Source of the DNA: Actinomycetes bacterium
GTDB lineage: Bacteria; Actinomycetota; Actinomycetes; Mycobacteriales; Mycobacteriaceae
Assembly: GCA_022601135.1 (NCBI GenBank)
Contig: JAHZJB010000111.1
Coordinates: forward strand, 1-49,106
Direction of reading: 5' to 3'
DNA length: 49,106 nt
In this document: piece after piece, positions 25,353 to 33,242 of the stretch
Numbering within the stretch: position 1 is the stretch's first letter
How the letters are laid out: every line of letters begins with the position of its first letter
Position numbers and translations under genes: made by a program
Notes under the pieces: generated by a model
Seen by the model: the letters and a program-made list of their open reading frames with translations, nothing else
The model's database searches: none
Told to the model about the DNA's origin: nothing

Positions 25353-26963
25353 ATGAGTGGCGGCGAAGTACAGGTGATCCCGGAAGACTTGGTGGGCAAA
25401 GCTATCCAGATCAGAGGTCTGTCCCTGCCCCCCGCAGCAGCGCAGCCGGCTCTCGTCCCGACTGATGCCCTGGCCACCAGCGGTGTAGCGCTCACCAATA
25501 TCGCCGTCAACGCCGAGGCACTATGGGCCCATCAGGAATTTGGCAGACACGAGGGGTTGCGGCTTGCGCAGACGCTGGACAATGTTGCCGCGGCCTATGC
25601 GGACGTGGACAGGGCGTCCGGGGAGGACATCGACAGCGCCCTGGGCGGACCTGAGTCACGCGGTGTTCGGCACGGCATAACGTATCCCGAGCCCGTCGAC
25701 CTGCCGGCTCCGCCGCGCCCGCCGGGCATGCCGATTCCCCGGGGGCAACTCGCTTCAGAAGAGCTGCTGTTTCCACCCGGCGCGCAACGAGCACTGGAAG
25801 CAGGAGACGGTGGGGCGTCCCTTCGTGCCGCAGCGCAGATGTGGCGGGGCAATGCCCAGTTGCTCGCGGCCGCGGCCCAGGAGTTCGAAACGAACTCACT
25901 GCAGTGGGAAGGAGCGGCGGCCGACGCGGCGTATTCGGCGTTCACCGCGTACCGCGACTGGCTGATCAGCCTCGCGGATTCGTGGCGGCGGCTGGCCGTC
26001 GAGGCAGATCGCATGGTGGAGGCTCATTGGACAGCACGGCGGGACAACGAGCCGATCGCGCAAGCCTTCGAACAGTTGGAGCGGGAGATCGCACAGCATC
26101 CTGCCAGCGCCGGGAACTTGAGAAAGACGCTGCAGATGGCCGAGTTGCAGATGCAATCCGAAGAGATTCGCAATCGGTACGTCAGGGACGGCCAACCGCT
26201 TCAAATCGAGCCAGACGATCCACCGTCTCCCGTCCTTTCTGGCATCCCGGTGACCGTTGACGATCACCGGCGGGCGCGCGGGAACCGGACATTCGATGAC
26301 CGTCCCGATGGCCGTTCGAACCAAGAGACGGGTGCGGGCCGGGCCGGCAGCGGCAATTCACTCTCGGCGGGCGAACAGCCGGGACCTGTTGGGCGTCAGG
26401 CAGCCTCGCCGATCCCGGCCACCGAGGAGCCTGTGCAGGGAACACCGCCGGTCGGCGCGCCAGGCGGCGGATCCGCCGGGGCCGGGCAGCACGGCAGCAC
26501 CGCAGGCGGCACTGCCCCGGCTGCCCGACAGTCGGGCACCGGAATGCCCGTTACCCCGTTGGGTGGCCCGAAGCTCCCCGTCGATCCGAGCACGGGGCCT
26601 GCCGCCTCATCCGGCGGCGGCGCAGGTTCCGGTGCCCGGGGCGCCGGTGGCGCACCGACCCCCTGGTTGCAACCCTCCGTCGGCGCCGAGACCGTCGCGC
26701 CCGCACCGGTGGCCAGGGGCGTCCTTCCCGCCGCAACAGCCAGCGGTACCGTCGGAGGGGCCGGGATGGCCGGTGGCGTCGGTGGTATGGCACCGATGAT
26801 GCACGGCGCCAAAGGTGACGGGATCCGGGACAGGAAGCGCAATCCGCAGCTGTCCGAGGACACGGGCCTCTACATCGAGGACCGGCCGTGGACCGAGGCG
26901 GTCATCGGTAATCGCGCGCGGCGTAGGAGCGCGGCGAACGACACGAAGAAGGAGTCGCCGTGA
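25353..26963 (+). CDS. espB: ESX-1 secreted protein EspB
   Basis: 536 residues. The PE-like and PPE-like halves show the export motif pair: Y82-A-D-V-D86 (YxxxD) and W185-E-G187 (WxG), as in M. tuberculosis EspB. From about residue 285 a Gly/Pro/Ala-rich flexible tail follows, and the extreme C-terminus LYIEDRPWTEAVIGNRARRR matches the EspB terminal block (YTEDRAWTEAVIGNR from memory). EspB is a phospholipid-binding protein that is cleaved by MycP1 and secreted through ESX-1. The ATG at 25353 has GGAGGG five bases upstream; a longer form from 25338 is possible. Overlaps espL by GTGA. Overall N-terminal sequence is quite diverged. Confidence 0.9.
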   Translation: MSGGEVQVIPEDLVGKAIQIRGLSLPPAAAQPALVPTDALATSGVALTNIAVNAEALWAHQEFGRHEGLRLAQTLDNVAAAYADVDRASGEDIDSALGGPESRGVRHGITYPEPVDLPAPPRPPGMPIPRGQLASEELLFPPGAQRALEAGDGGASLRAAAQMWRGNAQLLAAAAQEFETNSLQWEGAAADAAYSAFTAYRDWLISLADSWRRLAVEADRMVEAHWTARRDNEPIAQAFEQLEREIAQHPASAGNLRKTLQMAELQMQSEEIRNRYVRDGQPLQIEPDDPPSPVLSGIPVTVDDHRRARGNRTFDDRPDGRSNQETGAGRAGSGNSLSAGEQPGPVGRQAASPIPATEEPVQGTPPVGAPGGGSAGAGQHGSTAGGTAPAARQSGTGMPVTPLGGPKLPVDPSTGPAASSGGGAGSGARGAGGAPTPWLQPSVGAETVAPAPVARGVLPAATASGTVGGAGMAGGVGGMAPMMHGAKGDGIRDRKRNPQLSEDTGLYIEDRPWTEAVIGNRARRRSAANDTKKESP

Positions 26964-27304
26964 CAGACGACATGCATCCCGAAGTGTCAGCAGTTCTGCG
27001 GCAGGCGCGACGACTCCAGTCTTTGATGGACGATCAGCTCGACAAGATGGCCAACGACTCATTCGCTGCCTCCGATGCGGCCGAGACGGTCGAGGTGACG
27101 CTGAACGGCCATCACTGGCTCCAGGACGTCTACATCCAGGACGGGCTGCTACGGCTCGGCGCCGAGACCGTCGAGCAGCGGGTGAACGAGGCACTGCAGA
27201 AGGCGACTGCCGAGGCCTCCGCGACGATCGACGCGGACCGCCAGCGTATCGACGCGGTGGTCGCCGAGATCACCGCGGAAATGGCAGACGAGGAGCCTGC
27301 CTGA
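26960..27304 (+). CDS. espL: ESX-1 secretion-associated protein EspL
   Basis: 114 residues, YbaB/EbfC-like helix-strand-helix: FAASDAAETVEVTLNGHHWLQDVYIQDGLLRLGAETVEQRVNEALQKA aligns with EspL (Rv3880c) as I recall it. In M. tuberculosis EspL associates with EspE/EspF and is needed for EspA and ESX-1 substrate stability. The GTG overlaps the espB stop, with AAGGAG upstream. In M. tuberculosis the next gene is espK; here no ESX gene follows. Confidence 0.88.
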   Translation: MTDDMHPEVSAVLRQARRLQSLMDDQLDKMANDSFAASDAAETVEVTLNGHHWLQDVYIQDGLLRLGAETVEQRVNEALQKATAEASATIDADRQRIDAVVAEITAEMADEEPA

Positions 27305-27472
27305 GCGGCCTCGCGAAATCTACGCGCCCGCCCGCAGATGACATTCTTAGTTGCATCAGGTGTCGGAGGTCCCTAGCGCGGCGGCCGGCCAGCTGCTGAA
27401 CTGGGCCTCTAACCCGTGGAGGGCAGGCACCGAGCCCGCCACCGCCAGGTCTGAGAGTGAAGGAGCGGCTAG

Positions 27473-27835
27473 ATGATCGAGGTACTGCCTGGATTCCCGG
27501 ACGATGTTGCGGCTTTCGCCTGCCACGGACATGTGACGAAGGCCGACTACCAATCGGTGCTGGAGCCCGCTATCACGGACCGGCTGAATCGGCACGAGAA
27601 ACTGCGCCTCTACTACGAGGTCGCGCCGGATTTTTCCGGCCTGGATCCCGCCGCAGCCTGGGAGGACACCAAGGTTGGCCTGAGCAATTTCCGGCATTGG
27701 CAGCGTTTCGCCGTGGTCACCGACATCCCCTGGATCAAGCACTCGGTGGCCCTGTTCGGGTTTCTGATGCCCGGGGAACTCCGTGTGTTCCCCACCGCAG
27801 ACGCTGAGCAGGCTCGGGAGTGGATCGCCGTCTAA
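27473..27835 (+). CDS. SpoIIAA/STAS-like family protein (DUF3478-type)
   Basis: 120 residues with the SpoIIAA-like pattern: beta-strand opening MIEVLPGFPDDVAAFACHGHVTKADYQSVLEPAI, LRLYYEVAPDFSG and the conserved RFAVVTDIPWIKHSVALFGFLMPGELRVF block, ending in WIAV. STAS/SpoIIAA proteins are regulatory interaction domains; this subfamily has no phosphorylatable Ser/Thr pattern that I can identify with confidence. ATG at 27473 with GAAGGAG at 27460-27466. It lies after espL, separated by 168 bases, and 54 bases before the cyclase gene. Confidence 0.78.
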   Translation: MIEVLPGFPDDVAAFACHGHVTKADYQSVLEPAITDRLNRHEKLRLYYEVAPDFSGLDPAAAWEDTKVGLSNFRHWQRFAVVTDIPWIKHSVALFGFLMPGELRVFPTADAEQAREWIAV

Positions 27836-27889
27836 CCTTTGAGCAAAACCCAACCCCCACCGCGCGTCACCGGCACAGGATAGTGTCAT

Positions 27890-30082
27890 GTGCCGATGAT
27901 CAAGAGGTTTGGAAAATCCAGCGGTACGCCTGCCGAGCCGGCCTACCCAGTGGAGTTGCCACGGGGCCTCGGCAAGGTGTTTTCGAGGATCAGCATCCAG
28001 TCCAAGTTCATGCTCATGCTGCTGGCGATCAGCATCCTGTCGGTAGCGGTCGTGGGCTACATCGGCTTCGAGTCCGGCCGAACCTCTCTTCGGGCTGCAG
28101 CTTTCGACCGGCTCACCGGGGTTCGCGAGTCTCAGAACCGCGAGCTGGAAGCCACGCTCGTCGAGCTGAAGACCTCGATTGTCCTATTTGCGCGCACCGC
28201 TAACGCCGGAACCGCGCTGGCCGATTACTCCGCCGCATTCAATGAGCTCAACAAACCGGGCGCGCCGCCCATCGACCCCGCACAACAGCAAGCTCTCGTC
28301 GACTACTACACCGATGTCTTCGCCCCCAAAAAGGAGTCCGAGACGGGCGTGAAACTCGACGTGCCCGCGCTGATACCGACGTCCTACGCCGAGCGCTACC
28401 TACAGATCCACTACACGATCCCGTTCAAGGATCCCCGGGAGCGGATCGGCGTGGACGACGCCGGGGACAACAGCCAATGGTCGGCGGCCAACGCCCGCTT
28501 CAACACCTTCTTCCGCACCGTGGTCGAGCGCCTGGAATTAGCGGACGCACTGCTCATCGATACCGACGGCAACGTCGTGTACACCGCCAACAAGGGCGTC
28601 GACCTGGGCACCAACATCCTGGACGGTCCGTTCCGCGGCGGAGACCTCACCAAGGCATTCAACAACGCCATGCAGAGCAATGCCCTGGACCTTGTCGAGG
28701 TGACCGATTTCGGCGCCTACCAGCCCTCGCTGGAGCCCACCGCGTGGATGGTCAGCCCCGTAGGATCGCTCGAGAAAGTGACCGGGGCATTGGCACTGCA
28801 AATGCCGATGTCGAGAATCAACCGTTTGATGACCTTTGACAAGCAGTGGGAGCAGACCGGGCTGGGGACCACCGGCGAGACGTTCCTGGTAGGCGACGAC
28901 CAGCTGATGCGCTCGGACTCCCGGCTGTTCCTGGAGGATCCCGACGCCTACCGGTCGAAAGTGATCGCTGCCGGTACCCCGCCCGAGGTCGCCGACGCAG
29001 CGATTCGTCAGGGAACCACGGTGCTCATTCAGCCCGCAGGTGACGAAGCCACTCGCCTGGCCGGCCAGGGGCAGACGGGAACCTTGATCGCCGATGACTA
29101 CCTCGGGCGAAAGACGTTGCAGGCGTACGCCCCACTCGCCGGCAACCAGCTGAGCTGGAACATCGTGGCCACGATCGAGTCCAGCGAGGCGTTCGCCCCC
29201 GTTGCCCGATTTACCCGCACCCTGGTGTTGTCCACTACCGCGATGATTTTCGTCGTCTGTGTGATCGCCATGTTCCTCGCCCGCAGCTTCGTGCGGCCCA
29301 TCAAGCGGCTCGAGGCCGGCTCACGCCAGATCACCGCCGGCGCTTACGGCACGGTGCTACCACTGCGCTCAAGCGACGAGTTCGGCGACCTTACCGTGGC
29401 ATTCAACGAGATGAGCCGCAACCTGGCCCTGCACCAGCAGCTGCTCACGGAGCAACGGGAGGAGAACCACAAATTGCTACTCTCGCTGATGCCGGAATCG
29501 GTGGTGCAGCGCTATCGTGAGGGCGAGGAGAACATCGCGCTGGACCACCCCGAAGTCAGCGTGATCTTCGCCGACATCGTCGGGCTGGACGAGCTGGCCG
29601 TGCGCCTACCACCGGAGGAATCGCTGGCGATCGTCAACAGGTTGGTGAACCAATTCAATGCAGCCGCTAAGGATCTCGGCATCGAGCAGGTCCGCACGCA
29701 GCACAACAGCTACCTGGCCAGTTGTGGACTCAACCAGCCCAGGCTGGACAACTCGCGCCGTGCGGTGGACTTCGCGATCGAGATGCAGCACATCGTCGAC
29801 AGGTTCGGCACCGAGAGCGGCCATCAACTGCGGCTGCGGGTCGGCATCGACACCGGCACCGTGGGCAGCGGTCTGATCGGCGGGTCCAATATCGGCTACG
29901 ACGTCTGGGGCTCAGCGGTCAACCTCGCCTACCAGGTGCGCGGCGGATCCCCGCAGCCCGGCATCTACGTAACCTCCCGGGTGTACGACGCCGTGCGCGA
30001 ACTGCACACTTTCGTCCCGGCCGCACCGATCAACCGCGACGGGGTCCAGGAACCGACCTACCGCCTGACGGACACCAGTTAG
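27890..30082 (+). CDS. Receptor-type class III cyclase homologue, predicted degenerate
   Basis: 730 residues: cytoplasmic N-terminus, transmembrane helix (about 40-60), large extracytoplasmic sensor region of about 380 residues, second helix (about 443-464), HAMP domain (about 465-517), then a class III cyclase domain (about 550-730). In the cyclase domain the first metal Asp562 (FADIVG), the substrate Asp671 (YDVWG) and Asn678 are kept, but the usual substrate Lys is Arg602, the second metal Asp is Asn606, and the transition-state Arg is Gln682. It therefore probably does not make cAMP or cGMP. The size and gene order (followed by an MscS-CNB gene) match Rv2435c/Rv2434c as I recall. The GTG start has AGGA nine bases upstream. 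Could still bind nucleotide or pair with another cyclase. Confidence 0.85.
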   Translation: MPMIKRFGKSSGTPAEPAYPVELPRGLGKVFSRISIQSKFMLMLLAISILSVAVVGYIGFESGRTSLRAAAFDRLTGVRESQNRELEATLVELKTSIVLFARTANAGTALADYSAAFNELNKPGAPPIDPAQQQALVDYYTDVFAPKKESETGVKLDVPALIPTSYAERYLQIHYTIPFKDPRERIGVDDAGDNSQWSAANARFNTFFRTVVERLELADALLIDTDGNVVYTANKGVDLGTNILDGPFRGGDLTKAFNNAMQSNALDLVEVTDFGAYQPSLEPTAWMVSPVGSLEKVTGALALQMPMSRINRLMTFDKQWEQTGLGTTGETFLVGDDQLMRSDSRLFLEDPDAYRSKVIAAGTPPEVADAAIRQGTTVLIQPAGDEATRLAGQGQTGTLIADDYLGRKTLQAYAPLAGNQLSWNIVATIESSEAFAPVARFTRTLVLSTTAMIFVVCVIAMFLARSFVRPIKRLEAGSRQITAGAYGTVLPLRSSDEFGDLTVAFNEMSRNLALHQQLLTEQREENHKLLLSLMPESVVQRYREGEENIALDHPEVSVIFADIVGLDELAVRLPPEESLAIVNRLVNQFNAAAKDLGIEQVRTQHNSYLASCGLNQPRLDNSRRAVDFAIEMQHIVDRFGTESGHQLRLRVGIDTGTVGSGLIGGSNIGYDVWGSAVNLAYQVRGGSPQPGIYVTSRVYDAVRELHTFVPAAPINRDGVQEPTYRLTDTS

Positions 30083-30084
30083 CC

Positions 30085-31485
30085 ATGGAATTCACCGGCG
30101 AGCCGTGGTTCTACTGGGCCTTGTCGGTCGCCGTCGGCCTGCCCATCGGGCTGATCGCACTCACCGAACTTCGCAGCGCCCTATACCGCCGCGGTAGTGC
30201 GCTGGTCCGGCCGGTTGAGCTGCTGCGCAATTACATCCTGCCGCTCGCGGCGCTGCTCGCCCTGCTGGCCGGCGCCAATCAAGTGTCAATCCATGCGACC
30301 CCGGCGCGAATCGTCTCCACCGCGCTCGGATTCGTGGTGTTGATGCTGCTGCTGTCCGGTCTCAACGCCACCCTGTTCGCCAGCGCCCCAAAGGGTAGCT
30401 GGCGCGAGCGGTTGCCGAGAATCTTCCTCGACGTCGCCCGCTTCGGGCTGATCGCCGTCGGCCTGGCGGTGATCATGTCGGTGGTCTGGGGCGCGAATGT
30501 CGGTGGACTGTTCACCGCACTTGGGATTACCGGGATCGTGCTGGGTCTGGCGCTGCAGAACTCGGTCGGTCAAATCGTCTCCGGGCTGCTGCTGTTGTTC
30601 GAGCAGCCCTTCCAGATCGGTGACTGGCTCGACACCCCGTCGGCCCGTGGCCGCGTCGTCGAAGTCAACTGGCGGGCAACCCATATCGAAACCGCCACCG
30701 GTCTGCTGGTGACCCCAAACTCAGTGCTGGCCGGCGCCTCGTTCACCAACCTGAGCCGGCCGGGCGGAACTCACACCATCTCGGTGTCCACGGTGTTCAC
30801 CGCCAACAATTCGCCCGACGCCGTGTGCGAGACGCTGAACCAGGTCGCCGCACGACTACCCCAGCTGCGTACCGACGCAGAGCCTACGACTGTGCCGCTG
30901 GGCGCCAACGAGTTTCGGACCACGATCCCGGTGCAGTCCCCCGCCGACGAGGGCGATGCCCGCGCCATGTTCCTGCGCTGGGCCTGGTACGCCGTGCGGC
31001 GGGCGGGCCTGAACCTCGACCGAGCCGACGACGACTTCGCCACCGAGAGCCGGACCCGGACCCAGCTGAAGGCGATCGCACCGATCCTGCGTCTTTCCGG
31101 CACCGATCAGCAGTTGCTGCTGCCCAAGGTGCATATGGCCCGTTACGGCGCCGGAGAGCTACTGCAAGTGAGCGGAGAGTTGCCCACCCGGATGGCCTTC
31201 GTGGTGGCCGGGCGCGTGCAGATCACCGTCACCGACGATACCGGCGCCGCAATCCCGGTGCGGACTCTGCACCGTGGTGATTTTCTCGGTCAAGGGGCAC
31301 TGATCCGGGAGGCTGCCACCGCAGACGCAACCGCACTGGAAGAGGTGACGGTGCTACTGATCGACCGCGATGACATCGAAGAATTGGTGATGAACAACCC
31401 GATATTGCTCAAGGACATCGGCAAGGCCATCGAGGAACGCCGCAAGGGCGTTCAATCGGCACTTGCGGCGGCCCAAGGCAATTGA
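30085..31485 (+). CDS. MscS-type mechanosensitive channel with C-terminal cyclic-nucleotide-binding-like domain
   Basis: 466 residues. Five hydrophobic helices in the first 170 residues; the pore helix and signature LGITGIVLGLALQNSVGQIVSGLLLLFEQPFQIGDWLD (about 150-187) identify an MscS channel, followed by the beta domain (VEVNWRATHIET). From about residue 345 a cNMP-binding-like beta roll follows (LLQVSGELPTRMAFVVAGRVQITV ... LHRGDFLGQGALIREAAT). Compared with typical phosphate-binding cassettes (GE-A-L...PRTA), the Glu is Gln403 and no Arg occupies the usual place. ATG at 30085 is two bases after the cyclase stop, so the two are one transcript. A frame opening at 29722 is inside the cyclase gene and is rejected. 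Confidence 0.87.
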   Translation: MEFTGEPWFYWALSVAVGLPIGLIALTELRSALYRRGSALVRPVELLRNYILPLAALLALLAGANQVSIHATPARIVSTALGFVVLMLLLSGLNATLFASAPKGSWRERLPRIFLDVARFGLIAVGLAVIMSVVWGANVGGLFTALGITGIVLGLALQNSVGQIVSGLLLLFEQPFQIGDWLDTPSARGRVVEVNWRATHIETATGLLVTPNSVLAGASFTNLSRPGGTHTISVSTVFTANNSPDAVCETLNQVAARLPQLRTDAEPTTVPLGANEFRTTIPVQSPADEGDARAMFLRWAWYAVRRAGLNLDRADDDFATESRTRTQLKAIAPILRLSGTDQQLLLPKVHMARYGAGELLQVSGELPTRMAFVVAGRVQITVTDDTGAAIPVRTLHRGDFLGQGALIREAATADATALEEVTVLLIDRDDIEELVMNNPILLKDIGKAIEERRKGVQSALAAAQGN

Positions 31486-31513
31486 TGTCGATCCGACCGT
31501 CGTGGCGGCTGCG

Positions 31514-32218
31514 TCATGGTAGGTCGACCTTGCTGGCCAGCCAGCGGCCGTCAACTTTCTCCATCGTCATCACGACACGACTGCGGTCCAACTGCGGAGC
31601 CGGAACGGTCGAGTTGCTCACCGCCTGGTCGATGAACAGAATGACCTCGACCCGGTCCTTGGTGGCAGACTTGACCGCTGCCTCGATGACCATGCCGTTG
31701 GCCGTTGCCTCGTTGTCGATCAGCACCTGGCGGAGTTGGCCGCTGGATCGCTGATACAGGTCTTTGAACTCGCCGGTCGAGCCGTCGACGACGTCGGCGA
31801 CATTGGTGTCGATCGCGTTCGGGTCGATGGTGGTCAGGGTGAGCGCGAATTTCTCTGCCGCATCGAGCGCTTCGGCCGCGGCGACGTCTTTCTGGTGGTG
31901 CTGAAACAGCAACCAGCCTTCGTAGCCGGCGACCGCCAGCACCGCAACCAGCACCACCGCGGCGATCCACCGCTTTCTTGAGGGTCTCCGCCGCCGTTCA
32001 GCGGCTCCGTCCTCGTCGACGTCCTCGTCGCCGTCCTCGTCGCCGTCCTCGTCGACGTCCTCGTCGCCGTCCTCCTCGCCGTCCTCGTCGCCCCCGCCTT
32101 CGGCTACGGCCTCCGCCGGGTCCGGCTCGGACACCTGGTTGGCTGATTGATCCTCGTCCTCGTCACCCGATCCGCCGTCCGCCTCTGCGGTTTCAACCGG
32201 AGGCTTCACCTCGACCAC
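31514..32218 (-). CDS. Mce-associated (Mas) membrane protein with poly-acidic N-terminus
   Basis: 234 residues. The first 70 are a cytoplasmic Asp/Glu-rich tail with seven [G/V]-[D/E]-E-D-type tetrapeptides, then a basic RRRRPSRKR, a transmembrane helix (WIAAVVLVAVLAVAGYEGWLLF, about 84-105), and a Mas domain closely similar to that of the Mas encoded behind mceF (GSTGEFKDLYQRSSGQLRQ, DNEATANGMVIEAA, TMEKVDGRWLASKVDLP). Starts at GTG 32218 or, with better ribosome-binding spacing, GTG 32209. Convergent with the MscS gene, 28 bases apart. Probably a partner of the nearby Mce transporter. Confidence 0.85.
   Translation of the reverse strand: MVEVKPPVETAEADGGSGDEDEDQSANQVSEPDPAEAVAEGGGDEDGEEDGDEDVDEDGDEDGDEDVDEDGAAERRRRPSRKRWIAAVVLVAVLAVAGYEGWLLFQHHQKDVAAAEALDAAEKFALTLTTIDPNAIDTNVADVVDGSTGEFKDLYQRSSGQLRQVLIDNEATANGMVIEAAVKSATKDRVEVILFIDQAVSNSTVPAPQLDRSRVVMTMEKVDGRWLASKVDLP
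32009..32092. repeat. Seven copies of a 12-bp tandem repeat inside the Mas gene
   Basis: Consecutive 12-base units GTCCTCGTCGCC (with GAC or CTC variants) at 32009-32092 encode, on the minus strand, the tetrapeptides GDED, GEED and VDED. The copy number may vary between strains, changing the length of the acidic tail. Confidence 0.85.
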
Positions 32219-32241
32219 CTACCTTCGTCCCGGGATCGGGA

Positions 32242-32274
32242 GACAACATCGGACAACTGGACAACTCGGACAAC
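32242..32274. repeat. Four direct repeats GACAAC before the Mas gene
   Basis: GACAAC begins at 32242, 32252, 32260 and 32269, spaced 8-10 bases (about one helical turn). They sit 24-56 bases upstream of the Mas start at 32218, in the 136-base gap before the exported-protein gene, and may be a regulator's iterated binding site. On the minus strand they read GTTGTC. Confidence 0.45.
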
Positions 32275-32354
32275 AGTGGGCCAGCGTATCCGGCCGCGAG
32301 ACACGTTGACACAAGCCGGGCGGTGTCGTCGCGATCCGCCCTCCGGCCGACGTA

Positions 32355-32960
32355 TCAGTTACACGCTCCCTGGCCACGCAGTGTGTTACCCCACCGCGTG
32401 GCGGCAAAGATATGGGCATGGGTGACCCCCGCCGGCTCCATCTTCCTCATGCTCTCGGCGATGCGGGTCAGCTGGTAGGTGGCGCTGGTGATTGCCTCGC
32501 CCCCGTATATCGGCGAGTACGGGCCGAAATTGTTGGGTGTGTTGGTAATGGTCAGGGGCGCCACCCGCGGTGCCAGGAAGGCGGTCGATTGATCGATGTT
32601 GGCGACCACGGCGTTGGCCTGCCGCTGCACACCGCCGGCCGAGTAGTCGTCATGATTGTCGCCCAGATTTCGATTGAAGTCGTTGATCTGGCCCATCAGC
32701 GGGTCGAACTGTGCGTTGAACCACTGGCACGAATCTGACATGCCGCTGATCATCTGGGGTGTCACCTGGTAGGTGAACGTGCTGAACGGCCAGATTTCGA
32801 AATTGGGGGACCAATCGGTGGGTCCCGGGGTGAACACCGGTAGCGGAGCCGGCGGGTCCGATTCGGCGGCGGCGTGGCCGGAGAACACGAACCCGGTGAT
32901 GGCCATCGCGCCCACCCACGCCGCCACGGAACGTATCCGCCGGAGCGTCTTCGCCCCCAT
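32355..32960 (-). CDS. Exported protein, unknown function
   Basis: 201 residues from the ATG at 32960: basic start, hydrophobic AWVGAMAITGFVFSGHAAAES signal peptide (cleavage after HAAA, about residue 32), then a mature domain containing PVFTPGPTDWSPNFEIWPFSTFTYQVTP and MISGMSDSCQWFNAQFDPLM, ending with GQGACN. GGGAGG lies six bases upstream of the ATG, better than the GTG at 32966. Two cysteines (near residues 75 and 200) could form a disulfide. No named family is recognised. Same strand as the following mas gene and divergent from the mce operon, so co-expression is plausible. Confidence 0.75.
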   Translation of the reverse strand: MGAKTLRRIRSVAAWVGAMAITGFVFSGHAAAESDPPAPLPVFTPGPTDWSPNFEIWPFSTFTYQVTPQMISGMSDSCQWFNAQFDPLMGQINDFNRNLGDNHDDYSAGGVQRQANAVVANIDQSTAFLAPRVAPLTITNTPNNFGPYSPIYGGEAITSATYQLTRIAESMRKMEPAGVTHAHIFAATRWGNTLRGQGACN

Positions 32961-33129
32961 TTTCACCCTCCCAACACACGGTCACCCGGGCCGTCAGGTT
33001 TCTTCGACCAAACGGCGCAGACAACACGGGCCCTCTGCCCGAACCTCCCGGGATGAATCAGTATGGCCGCCTTGCCGGACGCGCACGGCCGATCTTGCCG
33101 AAACCGTTCGTAAAACTGGGAACACGCTT

Positions 33130-33135
33130 TACCCT
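33130..33135 (+). promoter_or_regulatory. Candidate -10 box of the mce operon
   Basis: TACCCT fits TAnnnT; a transcript would begin near 33142 and carry a leader of about 110 bases including the AGGAG/TTG reading frame at 33163-33242. The 294-base divergent gap 32961-33254 shows no other convincing promoter. Confidence 0.28.
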
Positions 33136-33173
33136 GACGTCCGTACATCGCCATCGACTCGCAGGAGCCTGTT

Positions 33174-33242
33174 TTGACTGACTCGAAGCCGTTGGGCGGC
33201 CTGCACTCGAGTAGGCAACACCCACGGCGGACGACCGGCTAG
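33174..33242 (+). CDS. Short upstream ORF, in frame with yrbEA but ending in a TAG
   Basis: A TTG at 33174 six bases after AGGAG (33163-33167) opens 22 codons (MTDSKPLGGLHSS…), closed by TAG at 33240-33242. It is in the same frame as yrbEA (ATG 33255), so reading through the stop would add 27 residues to YrbE. It could be a leader, a truncated relic, or chance; the strong AGGAG is the main support. Confidence 0.32.
   Translation: MTDSKPLGGLHSSRQHPRRTTG

Noticed and set aside
32009..32092. CRISPR-like repeat
   Set aside because: Units are contiguous with no spacers and encode an in-frame acidic tail; it is a coding minisatellite.
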